64,000 nucleotides of DNA from Chroogloeocystis siderophila 5.2 s.c.1 (GTDB taxonomy: Bacteria; Cyanobacteriota; Cyanobacteriia; Cyanobacteriales; Chroococcidiopsidaceae). The first letter of the stretch is position 1. Each line of letters begins with the position of its first letter. The notes under the pieces are model-generated. The model ran no database searches, was not told the origin of the DNA, and saw only the letters and a list, made by a program, of their open reading frames with translations. Below, piece after piece: positions 1-8,169 of this stretch. A program made the position numbers and the translations under genes. Where the stretch lies: NCBI RefSeq assembly GCF_001904655.1, contig NZ_MRCC01000009.1:162565-226564 (forward strand), in the 5' to 3' direction.

Positions 1-813
1 TGTTTGATTTTTGCACTTCATTTACCTCATATTGAATACGTTTCTCCTTTGGCAATTCTAGGAGGTGGCTCGGATGAGCTATACTCTGTAGACTTTTATG
101 AAATTGAATATGGAACTAATCTGTTGCGGTTAAAATTGTTTGCGCCTTGGTGTCCTGAGTTGGGAATGATAGCCAATATCTACTTTTTCCTTGCGTTTCA
201 GGAACACAATTATAAATGGAGAATTATTGGTGTAGTTGGTGCGATCACGATGATTATCGGCTCCTTCTCACGCGCAGCTATATTATGTTTACCGCTTGTT
301 ATTACGCTCGTTTGGGTTATAGGGAAGCTGGCTCAACCTATTACGTATATTACTCTAGCGATCGCAAGTTTCATAACGAGTATTTTTACTCCTCAACTCA
401 TTAATTTTATCCAAACTTCTCGCGAACAATTTGATAGTTTTCGCAGCAGTTCTTCAGAGGTAAGAGGTCTTTTAGTTAATTTAGCACTAGACCGCTGGTA
501 TGAAGCCCCTATTTGGGGTCATGGCGTTGTTACTCCTTGGTTAAATACTCCAGGAATTGGCACTCATCATACGTGGGTAGGTCTTTTATTTATTCGTGGA
601 ATAGTTGGTTTCTTTGCTTTTGCAACTCCTTTATTTTGTAGTTTTATAGATTTACTTTTTAAGGTTCAAAAAAGTATAACTGCAAAAGTTGGCATGAGCA
701 TAATCTTAATTTTATTTATTTTTAGTTCTGTTATTGATATTTCCTACATAGTTCACCTTTATTGGTTGGGACTAGTAATGCTTGGTATTTCTCTCAAAGA
801 ACAATATATTTGA
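1..813 (+). CDS. O-antigen ligase / polymerase-like membrane protein, 5' end outside window
   Basis: Integral membrane protein likely acting at the periplasmic side in polymerising or ligating surface polysaccharide (Wzy/WaaL superfamily). The frame is open from base 1, so the true start lies upstream and the N-terminal membrane segments are missing. About 270 residues remain, with several hydrophobic helices and a soluble stretch rich in Ser/Arg (near residue 140) that leads to the segment GTHHTWVGLLFIRG. A loop of this type followed by helices is usual for the Wzy_C domain. Four polysaccharide genes follow on the same strand, which supports the role. Sequence similarity in this family is weak, so ligase versus polymerase cannot be decided. 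Confidence 0.72.
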   Translation, partial: CLIFALHLPHIEYVSPLAILGGGSDELYSVDFYEIEYGTNLLRLKLFAPWCPELGMIANIYFFLAFQEHNYKWRIIGVVGAITMIIGSFSRAAILCLPLVITLVWVIGKLAQPITYITLAIASFITSIFTPQLINFIQTSREQFDSFRSSSSEVRGLLVNLALDRWYEAPIWGHGVVTPWLNTPGIGTHHTWVGLLFIRGIVGFFAFATPLFCSFIDLLFKVQKSITAKVGMSIILILFIFSSVIDISYIVHLYWLGLVMLGISLKEQYI

Positions 814-897
814 CCATTTTAAAAGTACATATTGACTTTATAAAAGTTAATTTAACCAAAGCACTTCAGCACAAGTAACATAATTGAGGCTCACTGT

Positions 898-2037
898 ATG
901 CACATTATCGTTTTGGAAAATCAACCCTCTTCACAACGCGGTGGACAAGAGTTAATTTTATTAGATGTTTGCCGAGGTTTGGCTGCGCGTGGACATGAAA
1001 TTAGCTTACTGTATTTAGAAGAAGGCAATTTGATTAAGCAGTACCAAGAATTTTGCAGCCACTTAATTAAAATTAATAGCTTTCTACTTGACCGCAGTAC
1101 GATTAAACACAGTTTGAAGTTTTTTAATGATATTTGGAAAGTACCTATATGTAGAAACACCGTAGTCTACAGCAATCGCTATCATGATGTTGTTTTTGGT
1201 TATTTATTGTCTTTGATCAAACAAGTTCCTTTTGTTTGTTATTTGCAATTACCACCGCATACCAAAAGCTTTGGTCGTCCCCATACGCTTGGCTTAAAAG
1301 GTGTAAATAAGTTTATTGCGCTTTCACAGCAAACAAAGCTAGATTGGCTAGATACTGGTTTGCAAGAAGAAAAAATTGATATTGTTCATGTGGGCATTAA
1401 TCGCGAAACATATCAACCTTCTGAAAATTTTTCTGCGACTAGACAACAGTGGAGTATTCCTGAAGATACTAGAGTTATTTCCTATGTAGGTAGACTTGAT
1501 ACAGAAAAGGGAATAGAAATATTGATCAAGGCTTTTGCTTTACTTGTGAAAAGCGGAGTGAAATCTAAACTATTAATTGCCGGAAAACCTGTAGCTCACG
1601 CTAGTATTGAAGCGGGTGAAGAGTATCAACAATCTTTAGAACAGTTATCAATCGACTTAGGTGTAGCAAGCGATGTGAAGTTTCTAGGTCATGTAACGAA
1701 TACTACTGCTGTATATCAAGTGAGTGATGTTACAGTTGTGCCTAGTTTATGGTCTGAACCGTTTGGAAGAGTCATAATCGAGTCGATGGCTTGCGGAACT
1801 CCTGTTGTTGCTAGCCGCACTGGAGGAATCCCTGAAATTTTAACAGCGGAGTTTCAGAAAGAACTTTTTCAGCCTGGAAATGAACAAGCTTTATTAGAAA
1901 CTCTAAGCCAAATAATTGATTGGCGCGATCGCGATCCTGCATTCGGTAAAAGGTGTCGTCAACACATTTTATCTAATTTTAGTTTAGACAACATGATTAA
2001 TGGAATTGAGAAGTCGTTATTGAGTGTTGCTAATTAA
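898..2037 (+). CDS. Glycosyltransferase family 4 (GT-B fold)
   Basis: Retaining glycosyltransferase that would add a sugar from a nucleotide-sugar donor during assembly of a surface glycan. The 379 residues show the GT-B arrangement: an N-terminal acceptor domain with a Gly-rich start (QRGGQELILLDVCRGL) and a C-terminal donor domain starting near residue 195 with YVGRLDTEKG. The donor site motif EPFGRVIIESMACGTPVV begins near residue 287, including the E-x7-E pair. A GAGG ribosome site lies about nine bases before the ATG. It sits between the polymerase-like gene and a GT2 gene. The acceptor and sugar are unknown. Confidence 0.88.
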   Translation: MHIIVLENQPSSQRGGQELILLDVCRGLAARGHEISLLYLEEGNLIKQYQEFCSHLIKINSFLLDRSTIKHSLKFFNDIWKVPICRNTVVYSNRYHDVVFGYLLSLIKQVPFVCYLQLPPHTKSFGRPHTLGLKGVNKFIALSQQTKLDWLDTGLQEEKIDIVHVGINRETYQPSENFSATRQQWSIPEDTRVISYVGRLDTEKGIEILIKAFALLVKSGVKSKLLIAGKPVAHASIEAGEEYQQSLEQLSIDLGVASDVKFLGHVTNTTAVYQVSDVTVVPSLWSEPFGRVIIESMACGTPVVASRTGGIPEILTAEFQKELFQPGNEQALLETLSQIIDWRDRDPAFGKRCRQHILSNFSLDNMINGIEKSLLSVAN

Positions 2038-2117
2038 AAATGACTTCCGTAATTAGCTTTGATTAAAAGCTTGTTTAAGGCATTAGCTCCAGTACTCTAC
2101 AATTTATAAAAGTTACA

Positions 2118-3086
2118 ATGCCAAAAGTAACAGTAATCATACCAGCATACAACGCTGAGCAAACGATCATTGCAGCGATCGCGAGCGTCCAACAACAAAC
2201 ATATCGCGATTGGGAAGTGATTGTCATCGATGATGGATCATGCGATCGCACGTGTGAATTACTCAATCGCATCCAAGAACCACGAATGCAAGTGCATCGT
2301 TACACCAATTCAGGAGTATCATTAGCACGCAATCGCGGGATCGCACGTGCCAAAGGCGAACTGATTGCGTTTTTAGATGCTGATGACTTGTGGAGTCCGG
2401 ACAAACTAGAGTGTCAAGTTGCAGCGTTAGAACAACACCCCAGCGCCGCAGTCGCGTACAGTTGGACGTACTTTATGAATGATACTGCGACGATAGTTCA
2501 TGCTGCACCACCTGTGTGGTGTCAAGGAGATGTGTATGCACAGTTGTTAGTGCGCAATTTCCTTTATAGCGGTTCTAATGCGTTGGTACGTCGTGATGCA
2601 CTCGCAGTTGTTGGAGGCTTTGACGCGACACTGACGCATGGTGAAGATTGGGAGTTGTTTGTACGTTTAGCCGCAATTTTTGAGTTTGTCGTTGTACCGA
2701 AAGCACAGGTTTTCTATCGTCACTCACCAACTTCAGCGTCAGCACAGGTTGAATTGATGGAACCGCGTCTTCAACAAGTCATTGATCAAGTCTTTGCGGC
2801 TGCACCTCCTGAGTTGCAATCTTTAAAAAACGAGAACTTGGCCACTCTTTATCAGTATTTAACACAATTACTTTTAAAGCACATTTCTAATCCTAATAGT
2901 GTTAAACAAGCGCACCAAATGTTATGGAAAGGAATTTGTATATATCCACGAACTTTATTAGATAATCAGACCCAAATTTTGTTAATCAAAATCATCTTTT
3001 TCAGAATTTTTTCATATAAGCTTGCAATTTATTTTTTAGGATTTGTTAGTAAAAAGCGCGCCACCGCAGTCTTTTTTAACTACTAG
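2118..3086 (+). CDS. Glycosyltransferase family 2 (GT-A fold)
   Basis: Inverting glycosyltransferase, probably cytoplasmic and membrane-associated, working in the same polysaccharide pathway. The first 220 residues form the GT2 domain: the start TVIIPAYNAEQTI, the nucleotide-binding VIVIDDGSCDRT near residue 35, the metal-binding FLDADDLW near residue 90, and HGEDWELFVRL near residue 173, whose ED is the likely catalytic base region. The last 100 residues are less conserved and end in a hydrophobic segment. The first codons are nearly repeated at 4380, just before the flippase gene. Confidence 0.88.
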   Translation: MPKVTVIIPAYNAEQTIIAAIASVQQQTYRDWEVIVIDDGSCDRTCELLNRIQEPRMQVHRYTNSGVSLARNRGIARAKGELIAFLDADDLWSPDKLECQVAALEQHPSAAVAYSWTYFMNDTATIVHAAPPVWCQGDVYAQLLVRNFLYSGSNALVRRDALAVVGGFDATLTHGEDWELFVRLAAIFEFVVVPKAQVFYRHSPTSASAQVELMEPRLQQVIDQVFAAAPPELQSLKNENLATLYQYLTQLLLKHISNPNSVKQAHQMLWKGICIYPRTLLDNQTQILLIKIIFFRIFSYKLAIYFLGFVSKKRATAVFFNY

Positions 3087-3123
3087 GTAATACTTTTAAC
3101 TGCATATAAAAAGGAATTTAAAG

Positions 3124-4353
3124 GTGATAATTTTTATCTCGTTTCAAACACAAATAGATAAGTTTACAAATCGGCTGAGAATGCTTTATCGAGTTCAGTT
3201 AAAGTCTTGGCTTCGTAAACCATTTTTTTATTTTTGCAAAAAGCTAGGTTTAACTACTATAACACGAGAGACATTAGTAAACAATGCAGAGCAATATCGC
3301 CTTTTGCACTTTAAGTGTGAAGAATTGGTGATTGCTAATGAACCAAAAACATTAGAAAAAGTAGTAGATATTAAAAATAGAATTCATCCTTTTGTTATTA
3401 AAATTGAGTCACCTTTTGTTTGTGAAATTAATAATACCTACTTGGCAGGGCCAGCAGCCGTTGGCTTTGATGTAAATCAGAATATCATCTTAGAAACAAC
3501 AACGCCGTACCATTGCCAGGAAAACCATTTAGAAGGAAGTGTAGCTATACGGGCTTTAGCCTTGAAAAGTTTATTAGCTGATAACACTCCTCAAATCGAT
3601 ACAGCTTTTTCATTAATAAATGCTTGGAGCCAAAATTATTGGCACTGGATTATAGATTGTTTAACACGATTAGAAGGAATTGAATTTTATCAACAACAAA
3701 CAGGGATAAAACCTAAGTTGATTATTGATGCTAACCCTACTTCATGGCAAATAGACTCTCTCAGACTTCTAGGATATCAACCACAAGACTGCATTCGATG
3801 GAATAAATCAAGGCTGCGAGTAGAAAAATTAATCATCTCGTCATTTCGACGGCATTATGATGAGGTATATAGCGTAGAATCCCCTTTAGCAAGTCGTTGG
3901 ATTCGCAAACGAATGCTTAGTAACCTTTCTCAGACAGAAAATAAGCATTTTTCATCTAAAATATTTATTTCTCGTCGTCAGGCAGAAGGAAGAAGAATTA
4001 TTAATGAAAATGATGTCATTGCAACATTGGCAAATTTTGGTTTTGTTGCTTACATTCTTGAAGACATGAACTTCGAGGATGAAGTGAGATTGTTTTCACA
4101 AGCAACAATGGTGGTTGCTCCGCATGGTGCAGGTTTAACTAATATCATTTTTGCACAAAATCTTACTTTAATTGAACTATTTGGTGTATCTATATCACCG
4201 TGTTTCGCTAACTTAGCACGGGGTTTAGGTTTTCAATATGGATATCTTCAATGTCACTCGCCTTATACCGCACTTCGTTATCATGATAGCGACATGGTAG
4301 TTGACACAACGCAGTTGAAAAGACTTTTAGTTCAAATGCTTGCTTCTAGCTAG
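3124..4353 (+). CDS. Glycosyltransferase family 61 (DUF563) protein
   Basis: Predicted glycosyltransferase of the GT61/DUF563 group, often found in bacterial capsule and exopolysaccharide loci. Supporting motifs are the central QNYWHWIIDCLTRL near residue 170, ISRRQAEGRRIIN near residue 282, and the C-terminal APHGAGLTNIIFA near residue 332, which is the hallmark of the family. The protein is 409 residues long, normal for the family. The start is GTG, with AAGGA ending about eight bases upstream. It is cotranscribed in appearance with the GT2 gene (37-base gap). Substrate unknown. Confidence 0.83.
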   Translation: MIIFISFQTQIDKFTNRLRMLYRVQLKSWLRKPFFYFCKKLGLTTITRETLVNNAEQYRLLHFKCEELVIANEPKTLEKVVDIKNRIHPFVIKIESPFVCEINNTYLAGPAAVGFDVNQNIILETTTPYHCQENHLEGSVAIRALALKSLLADNTPQIDTAFSLINAWSQNYWHWIIDCLTRLEGIEFYQQQTGIKPKLIIDANPTSWQIDSLRLLGYQPQDCIRWNKSRLRVEKLIISSFRRHYDEVYSVESPLASRWIRKRMLSNLSQTENKHFSSKIFISRRQAEGRRIINENDVIATLANFGFVAYILEDMNFEDEVRLFSQATMVVAPHGAGLTNIIFAQNLTLIELFGVSISPCFANLARGLGFQYGYLQCHSPYTALRYHDSDMVVDTTQLKRLLVQMLASS

Positions 4354-4449
4354 ACTTATACGCGATCGCACGACTCAATATGCCAAAAGAAACAGTAACT
4401 GTTATTAGTTTATTTATTCGATTCAAGAGTGTAAGAATTTCTGGAGGTT

Positions 4450-5727
4450 GTGAATATAGTGAGTTTTATTGAACAACCGATTAATAAGCTAAGAAAAAAG
4501 TTATCTAACCAGTTTATTTCTAATCTAGGCTGGTTAAGTAGTGCAGAAATTATTACACGAGTTTTTCGTATAGGTATTACTGCGATCGCTGCTCGTTTTT
4601 TAACACCTTATGATTACGGCTTAATAGCCATTATTACAACAATTAATGAGTTGGCACGCATACTCATGGAAGTAGGAATTGGTGCGAAAATTATTCAATC
4701 TGATAGAGATGTCAATCAGTTGTGTAACTCGGCGTATTGGTTAAATTGGATTATTTATGTAGGTATATTTATTATCCAGTGTCTTGCTGCTTTTCCTATT
4801 GCTTGGTTCTACAAAGAGACTCGCTTAATTTTTCCAATTTGTGTAGCAGCAATTCCCTATTTGATATGGCCTACAGCCGCAATTCAATGTATTATGATCC
4901 AAAAAGAAAATAAGCTTAAAGTTTGCGCTATTAGCAATACACTCAAAAACTTTACTAGCTATAGCCTGCTGGGAATCTTCGCAGCTTTAGGGATGGGAGT
5001 GTGGTCATTTGTCTTATCTTGGGTTTTGGTGGCTCCGATTGATGTTTTTGTCTATTACCATTATCATTCATGGCGTCCAACGAAAAATATTACAACAAAG
5101 TATTGGAAAGAGTTCTTTGTTTTTGGTAAAAATATTTTTGGCACGCATCTCCTAAAAACACTCAGAAATAATCTGGATTATTTAATAGTCGGTCGCTTTT
5201 TAGGAATTAAAGAATTAGGGTTATATTTCTTTGGTTTCAATGCAGGATTAGGAATTAGTTTGAGCTTTATCAATGTTCTGAATACAGCGTTATTTCCGCA
5301 TTTATGCGCTGCAAGAGTAAATCAGCTAGAACTTAGAAAACACTATGCGCACAGCCGCAAAGCGATCACTACAATTATTATCCCTTTAGTCATTCTACAA
5401 ACAAGCTTAGCTCCTTTATACGTGCCAATTGTTTTTGGTCAGCAATGGGTAGTGGCAATTCCAATTTTAATGTTAATTTGTTTATCTGCAATTCCACGCG
5501 CGTTTGCTGATGCTGCTTCGCTATTACTCGTCGCGATAGGCAAGCCTAATTTAGATTTATACTGGAATATCTTATTTACAACTATCTTTAGCGTAGCATT
5601 GCTGATTGGAATTCGTGGGCAAGCTTTAGGAGTAGCTACGAGTGTTTTGTTAGTTCACGTTGTCACTATCCCCTTATTTATCTATTGGACAACAAGTTAT
5701 GTTTTTCGTAAACGACAGAATGCCTAG
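4450..5727 (+). CDS. Polysaccharide flippase, MOP superfamily (Wzx-like)
   Basis: Multi-pass membrane protein that would flip lipid-linked sugar units across the cytoplasmic membrane. The 425 residues contain around 12 hydrophobic helices and the family start GWLSSAEIITRVFRIGIT followed by AARFLTPYDYGLIAI. It completes a set with the polymerase-like protein and three glycosyltransferases. Two in-frame GTG codons compete as start: 4450 and 4459. The GGAGG at 4443-4447 is only two bases from the first and eleven from the second, so 4459 is plausible too. The gene ends seven bases before a convergent gene, with no room for a terminator hairpin. Confidence 0.86.
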   Translation: MNIVSFIEQPINKLRKKLSNQFISNLGWLSSAEIITRVFRIGITAIAARFLTPYDYGLIAIITTINELARILMEVGIGAKIIQSDRDVNQLCNSAYWLNWIIYVGIFIIQCLAAFPIAWFYKETRLIFPICVAAIPYLIWPTAAIQCIMIQKENKLKVCAISNTLKNFTSYSLLGIFAALGMGVWSFVLSWVLVAPIDVFVYYHYHSWRPTKNITTKYWKEFFVFGKNIFGTHLLKTLRNNLDYLIVGRFLGIKELGLYFFGFNAGLGISLSFINVLNTALFPHLCAARVNQLELRKHYAHSRKAITTIIIPLVILQTSLAPLYVPIVFGQQWVVAIPILMLICLSAIPRAFADAASLLLVAIGKPNLDLYWNILFTTIFSVALLIGIRGQALGVATSVLLVHVVTIPLFIYWTTSYVFRKRQNA

Positions 5728-5734
5728 CAATGCA

Positions 5735-6232
5735 TCATATTTGCCATGCTTTAAGACAGCGATCGACTAAGGAATTCACAGATTGTTTGATTTGGCGGCT
5801 ACGATACCAACGACGATAAGCTTTTTCGTATTCTTCGCCTTGAGTTTGGAAAGTGTTCCAGGTATTCAAAGCAAGCCCTACACCCCAAAATAAAGCAATA
5901 TATAATGACCAAGAAAGTTCACCTGCACTGATAAAATTGAGGAGCAGGAAAAAAGAGTTAACAATCGCATAATTACCGAAACTCTTTTGTAAGTTGCGGC
6001 GACGATGCATATTGAAAGCTTCGCGTTTGTGCAAATCAGCTTGTTGCAATTGCCATTCTCTTTCAGCAGCTTGCAAGCACTCAGGGGTAATTTCTAACTC
6101 AGCAGCAATTTCTACTAACTGTTCCCGCGTAAATTCGCCTTCATGCGCTTGGCGAGAAATCGCGATTTGCAAAATTTGCTGAATATCTTCTTGATGATAT
6201 ACGCAAGTCATTTTGTTGTCTGATATGTTCAT
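5735..6232 (-). CDS. 2TM domain protein
   Basis: Small membrane protein of 165 residues. The N-terminal 80 residues are soluble and helical; they resemble the short helical region (EFTREQLVEIAAELEI) seen before 2TM domains in cyanobacterial proteins. Two hydrophobic helices follow near residues 88-106 and 110-126, then a basic, Trp/Tyr-rich tail. This matches the 2TM domain (PF13239) layout. The function is not known; some members of this group are fused to histidine kinases or regulators. It is the last gene of the long minus-strand run that begins near 12831. Confidence 0.68.
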   Translation of the reverse strand: MNISDNKMTCVYHQEDIQQILQIAISRQAHEGEFTREQLVEIAAELEITPECLQAAEREWQLQQADLHKREAFNMHRRRNLQKSFGNYAIVNSFFLLLNFISAGELSWSLYIALFWGVGLALNTWNTFQTQGEEYEKAYRRWYRSRQIKQSVNSLVDRCLKAWQI

Positions 6233-6266
6233 TTGGGAAGTTTTGATAAAGATATAACAAACAACC

Positions 6267-7091
6267 CTAAAGGGTACTGTCTCTATTATGCCAAGCCTGG
6301 GGCTGACGAAACTTATAGATGTCTGTGATCGCTTTTACCCAACCATCCGAGACAGATTCCAAAATGCGATCGCCCTTTTCTTTCGTCGCAATGGTAGGAT
6401 CTCCCAAAACACCACTCCGACTCAAATCGCGAGTTGTCCACGCAAAAGGTAACTTACCTTCGATTGAAAGTAAACTATCTTCTGGTAATTCTGGGTACTC
6501 AGCGATCGCGGCTTGCATTTTCACCTGTTCGGGCAAAATCGATAGCATCAAACTCGTTTCTGCATCGCCTGCATGAATTCCTAACTGCTGTTCTTTGAGT
6601 GAAAGTAATTCATTAACAGCGTGCGGAACGCGCCAGGTAAATAACGGAAACACCAGAAAATCTTCATACTTGACGTGCAAATCGCGCGCTGCAATTTCCA
6701 TTACCTGTGGTTGTCCGCCGTGCGAGTTCATCAATACAAGTTTACGAAATCCTGCGCGGTAAAGGCTTTCGGCAATTTCAATTAATGTTGTTAGTAATGT
6801 TTGGGCGCTAAGAGCGATCGTGCCAGGGAAATGCCAATGTTCGTGTGATTTGCCGTAGTACAATGTTGGTAACGCATATGCAGGAATACTTGCATCAAGT
6901 TTTTCTAATGCTTTTCCCAAAACTGCCGCACCAATTGCAGCATCGACGATCAAAGGTAAATGCGGACCATGTTGTTCAATAGCGCCGACAGGCTGAACTA
7001 AGACGACATCCTGTTTATTTGGCATTGCTTGAATGTCAGTCCAAGTCAGATAAGGAAAAAATCGTTGTGGTGGAATGAAACTGTGCATCAT
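6267..7091 (-). CDS. Creatininase family amidohydrolase
   Basis: Metal-dependent hydrolase of the creatininase fold (creatinine amidohydrolase, MftE, ArfB and FAPy deformylase are relatives), which open cyclic or formyl amides. Metal-site motifs are visible: EQHGPHLPLIVDAAI near residue 38, SHGGQPQVMEIA near residue 124, and HAGDAETSLML near residue 174. The length of 274 residues is normal. It starts nine bases after the 2'-5' RNA ligase-like gene. The upstream ABC importer and FAD-dependent oxidase suggest a role in degrading an imported nitrogenous compound, but the substrate is inference only. Confidence 0.85.
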   Translation of the reverse strand: MMHSFIPPQRFFPYLTWTDIQAMPNKQDVVLVQPVGAIEQHGPHLPLIVDAAIGAAVLGKALEKLDASIPAYALPTLYYGKSHEHWHFPGTIALSAQTLLTTLIEIAESLYRAGFRKLVLMNSHGGQPQVMEIAARDLHVKYEDFLVFPLFTWRVPHAVNELLSLKEQQLGIHAGDAETSLMLSILPEQVKMQAAIAEYPELPEDSLLSIEGKLPFAWTTRDLSRSGVLGDPTIATKEKGDRILESVSDGWVKAITDIYKFRQPQAWHNRDSTL

Positions 7092-7100
7092 TTCTATAAT

Positions 7101-7616
7101 TTAAGCCCCACCGTACTCAAAGTTAAATTCACCCGCCAACTCCCAAGGTCCACCTTTGTAATACCAGAGTAACAGCCCTTCGCCATATCCGTTAATAAAG
7201 TCCCAATTACTAACAAGCTGGTTATAAAGTTGACGCGCTTCCTCAGATGTCACTTTATTTTGAATTGTGACGTGCGGTTGATATCGCTGCTGATCTTGCT
7301 GACTTAACCACATATTCCAAGTTGCCGCAAGCTGTTGACGCAGTTGAACCAATTCAGAACATTTTACTTCTATGGCGACACCCTTACCCAAAAAGCGCGG
7401 CTTTGAGAAAAGTAGTGGTAAGGATGCAGTGTCTGTAGAAAGGCTTTGTAAAGTTTGCTGAATTGATAGTTCTTCTTCGCCTGGTAGTGCATGAAAAAGA
7501 GTAATATGTGCGGGAAGAAAGTTTCTTTCCGGTGGAAAGTGCTGCTGACGCAATTCATTGAAAACTTCAAAGGTTATGCGATCAAGCTTGAGTGTCAAAA
7601 TAAGCGGTGATGACAT
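7101..7616 (-). CDS. 2'-5' RNA ligase / cyclic phosphodiesterase-like (2H superfamily)
   Basis: Soluble 171-residue protein of the 2H phosphoesterase superfamily, whose members hydrolyse 2',3'-cyclic phosphates or join 2'-5' linked RNA. Both catalytic H-x-T motifs are intact: HITLFHALPG near residue 37 and HVTIQNK near residue 115. In E. coli-like systems such enzymes belong to RNA end processing. Here the gene lies directly downstream of the remains of an RNA 3'-phosphate cyclase gene, which makes an RNA-repair link attractive. No strong ribosome site is seen before the ATG. The exact reaction cannot be assigned from sequence. Confidence 0.8.
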   Translation of the reverse strand: MSSPLILTLKLDRITFEVFNELRQQHFPPERNFLPAHITLFHALPGEEELSIQQTLQSLSTDTASLPLLFSKPRFLGKGVAIEVKCSELVQLRQQLAATWNMWLSQQDQQRYQPHVTIQNKVTSEEARQLYNQLVSNWDFINGYGEGLLLWYYKGGPWELAGEFNFEYGGA

Positions 7617-7741
7617 ATGGTTGGTAACAGGTAATTAAATAACGATTAGTGATTAGCGGTTGTTTGATTGCTAAATGCTTTTCGCGTTCCCCATTACCCA
7701 TTACCTAATCTAAAAAATATATTTTCATTCTCCAGCTAAGC

Positions 7742-8150
7742 TTAAAATTTGGGCTGAGGTAGAGGTGCGATCGCAACTGCCTTCTCGCTTGCATTAATAT
7801 TCACTCGCGCTACACCGAATTGCTCAATTACCCACGCATTCGTTGTTAAATGAGGGCTAATTCCTGCAACTCGATATTGACTCGGTTGCATAGCTAACGC
7901 TGCAATAGTAACTGATCTGCTAAGTGAACATCAACAGGTGCACTTGTGTCGTGGAAATTTAACAACTCTACACACGCCATTTCTGCGACTTTCTCTGCGG
8001 CTAAACCTATACGCCCCAAAGCACCAAATCCAGTCCGATTGTGTGCATATTCAGCAGTGAGAAAAATCCCTGCACCAGTAGCAATTCCCTTTTCGCGTGA
8101 CGATTTTCTTGTCGCTTTAAGACGCGCTTAACGTAACAAATTTTCAATGT
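7742..8150 (-). pseudogene. rtcA: Decayed RNA 3'-terminal phosphate cyclase (C-terminal part)
   Basis: On the minus strand three pieces in different frames add up to the C-terminal third of RtcA. The order is: VLKRQENRHAK (about 8130 to 8100), then GIATGAGIFLTAEY with GFGALGRIGLAAEKVAE and VDVHLADQLLL (to about 7905), then AALAMQPSQYRVAGISPHL with TTNAWVIEQFGVARVNI ending at a TAA at 7742-7744. The AEKVA, ADQLLL and H-TTNA-VI motifs are characteristic of the cyclase family. At least two frameshifts separate the pieces, and no N-terminal catalytic region is present before the FAD oxidase gene that ends at 8170. The gene is dead. Coordinates of the 5' edge are approximate. Confidence 0.8.
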
Positions 8151-8169
8151 TGTTGCGTACGCAAGTTAC

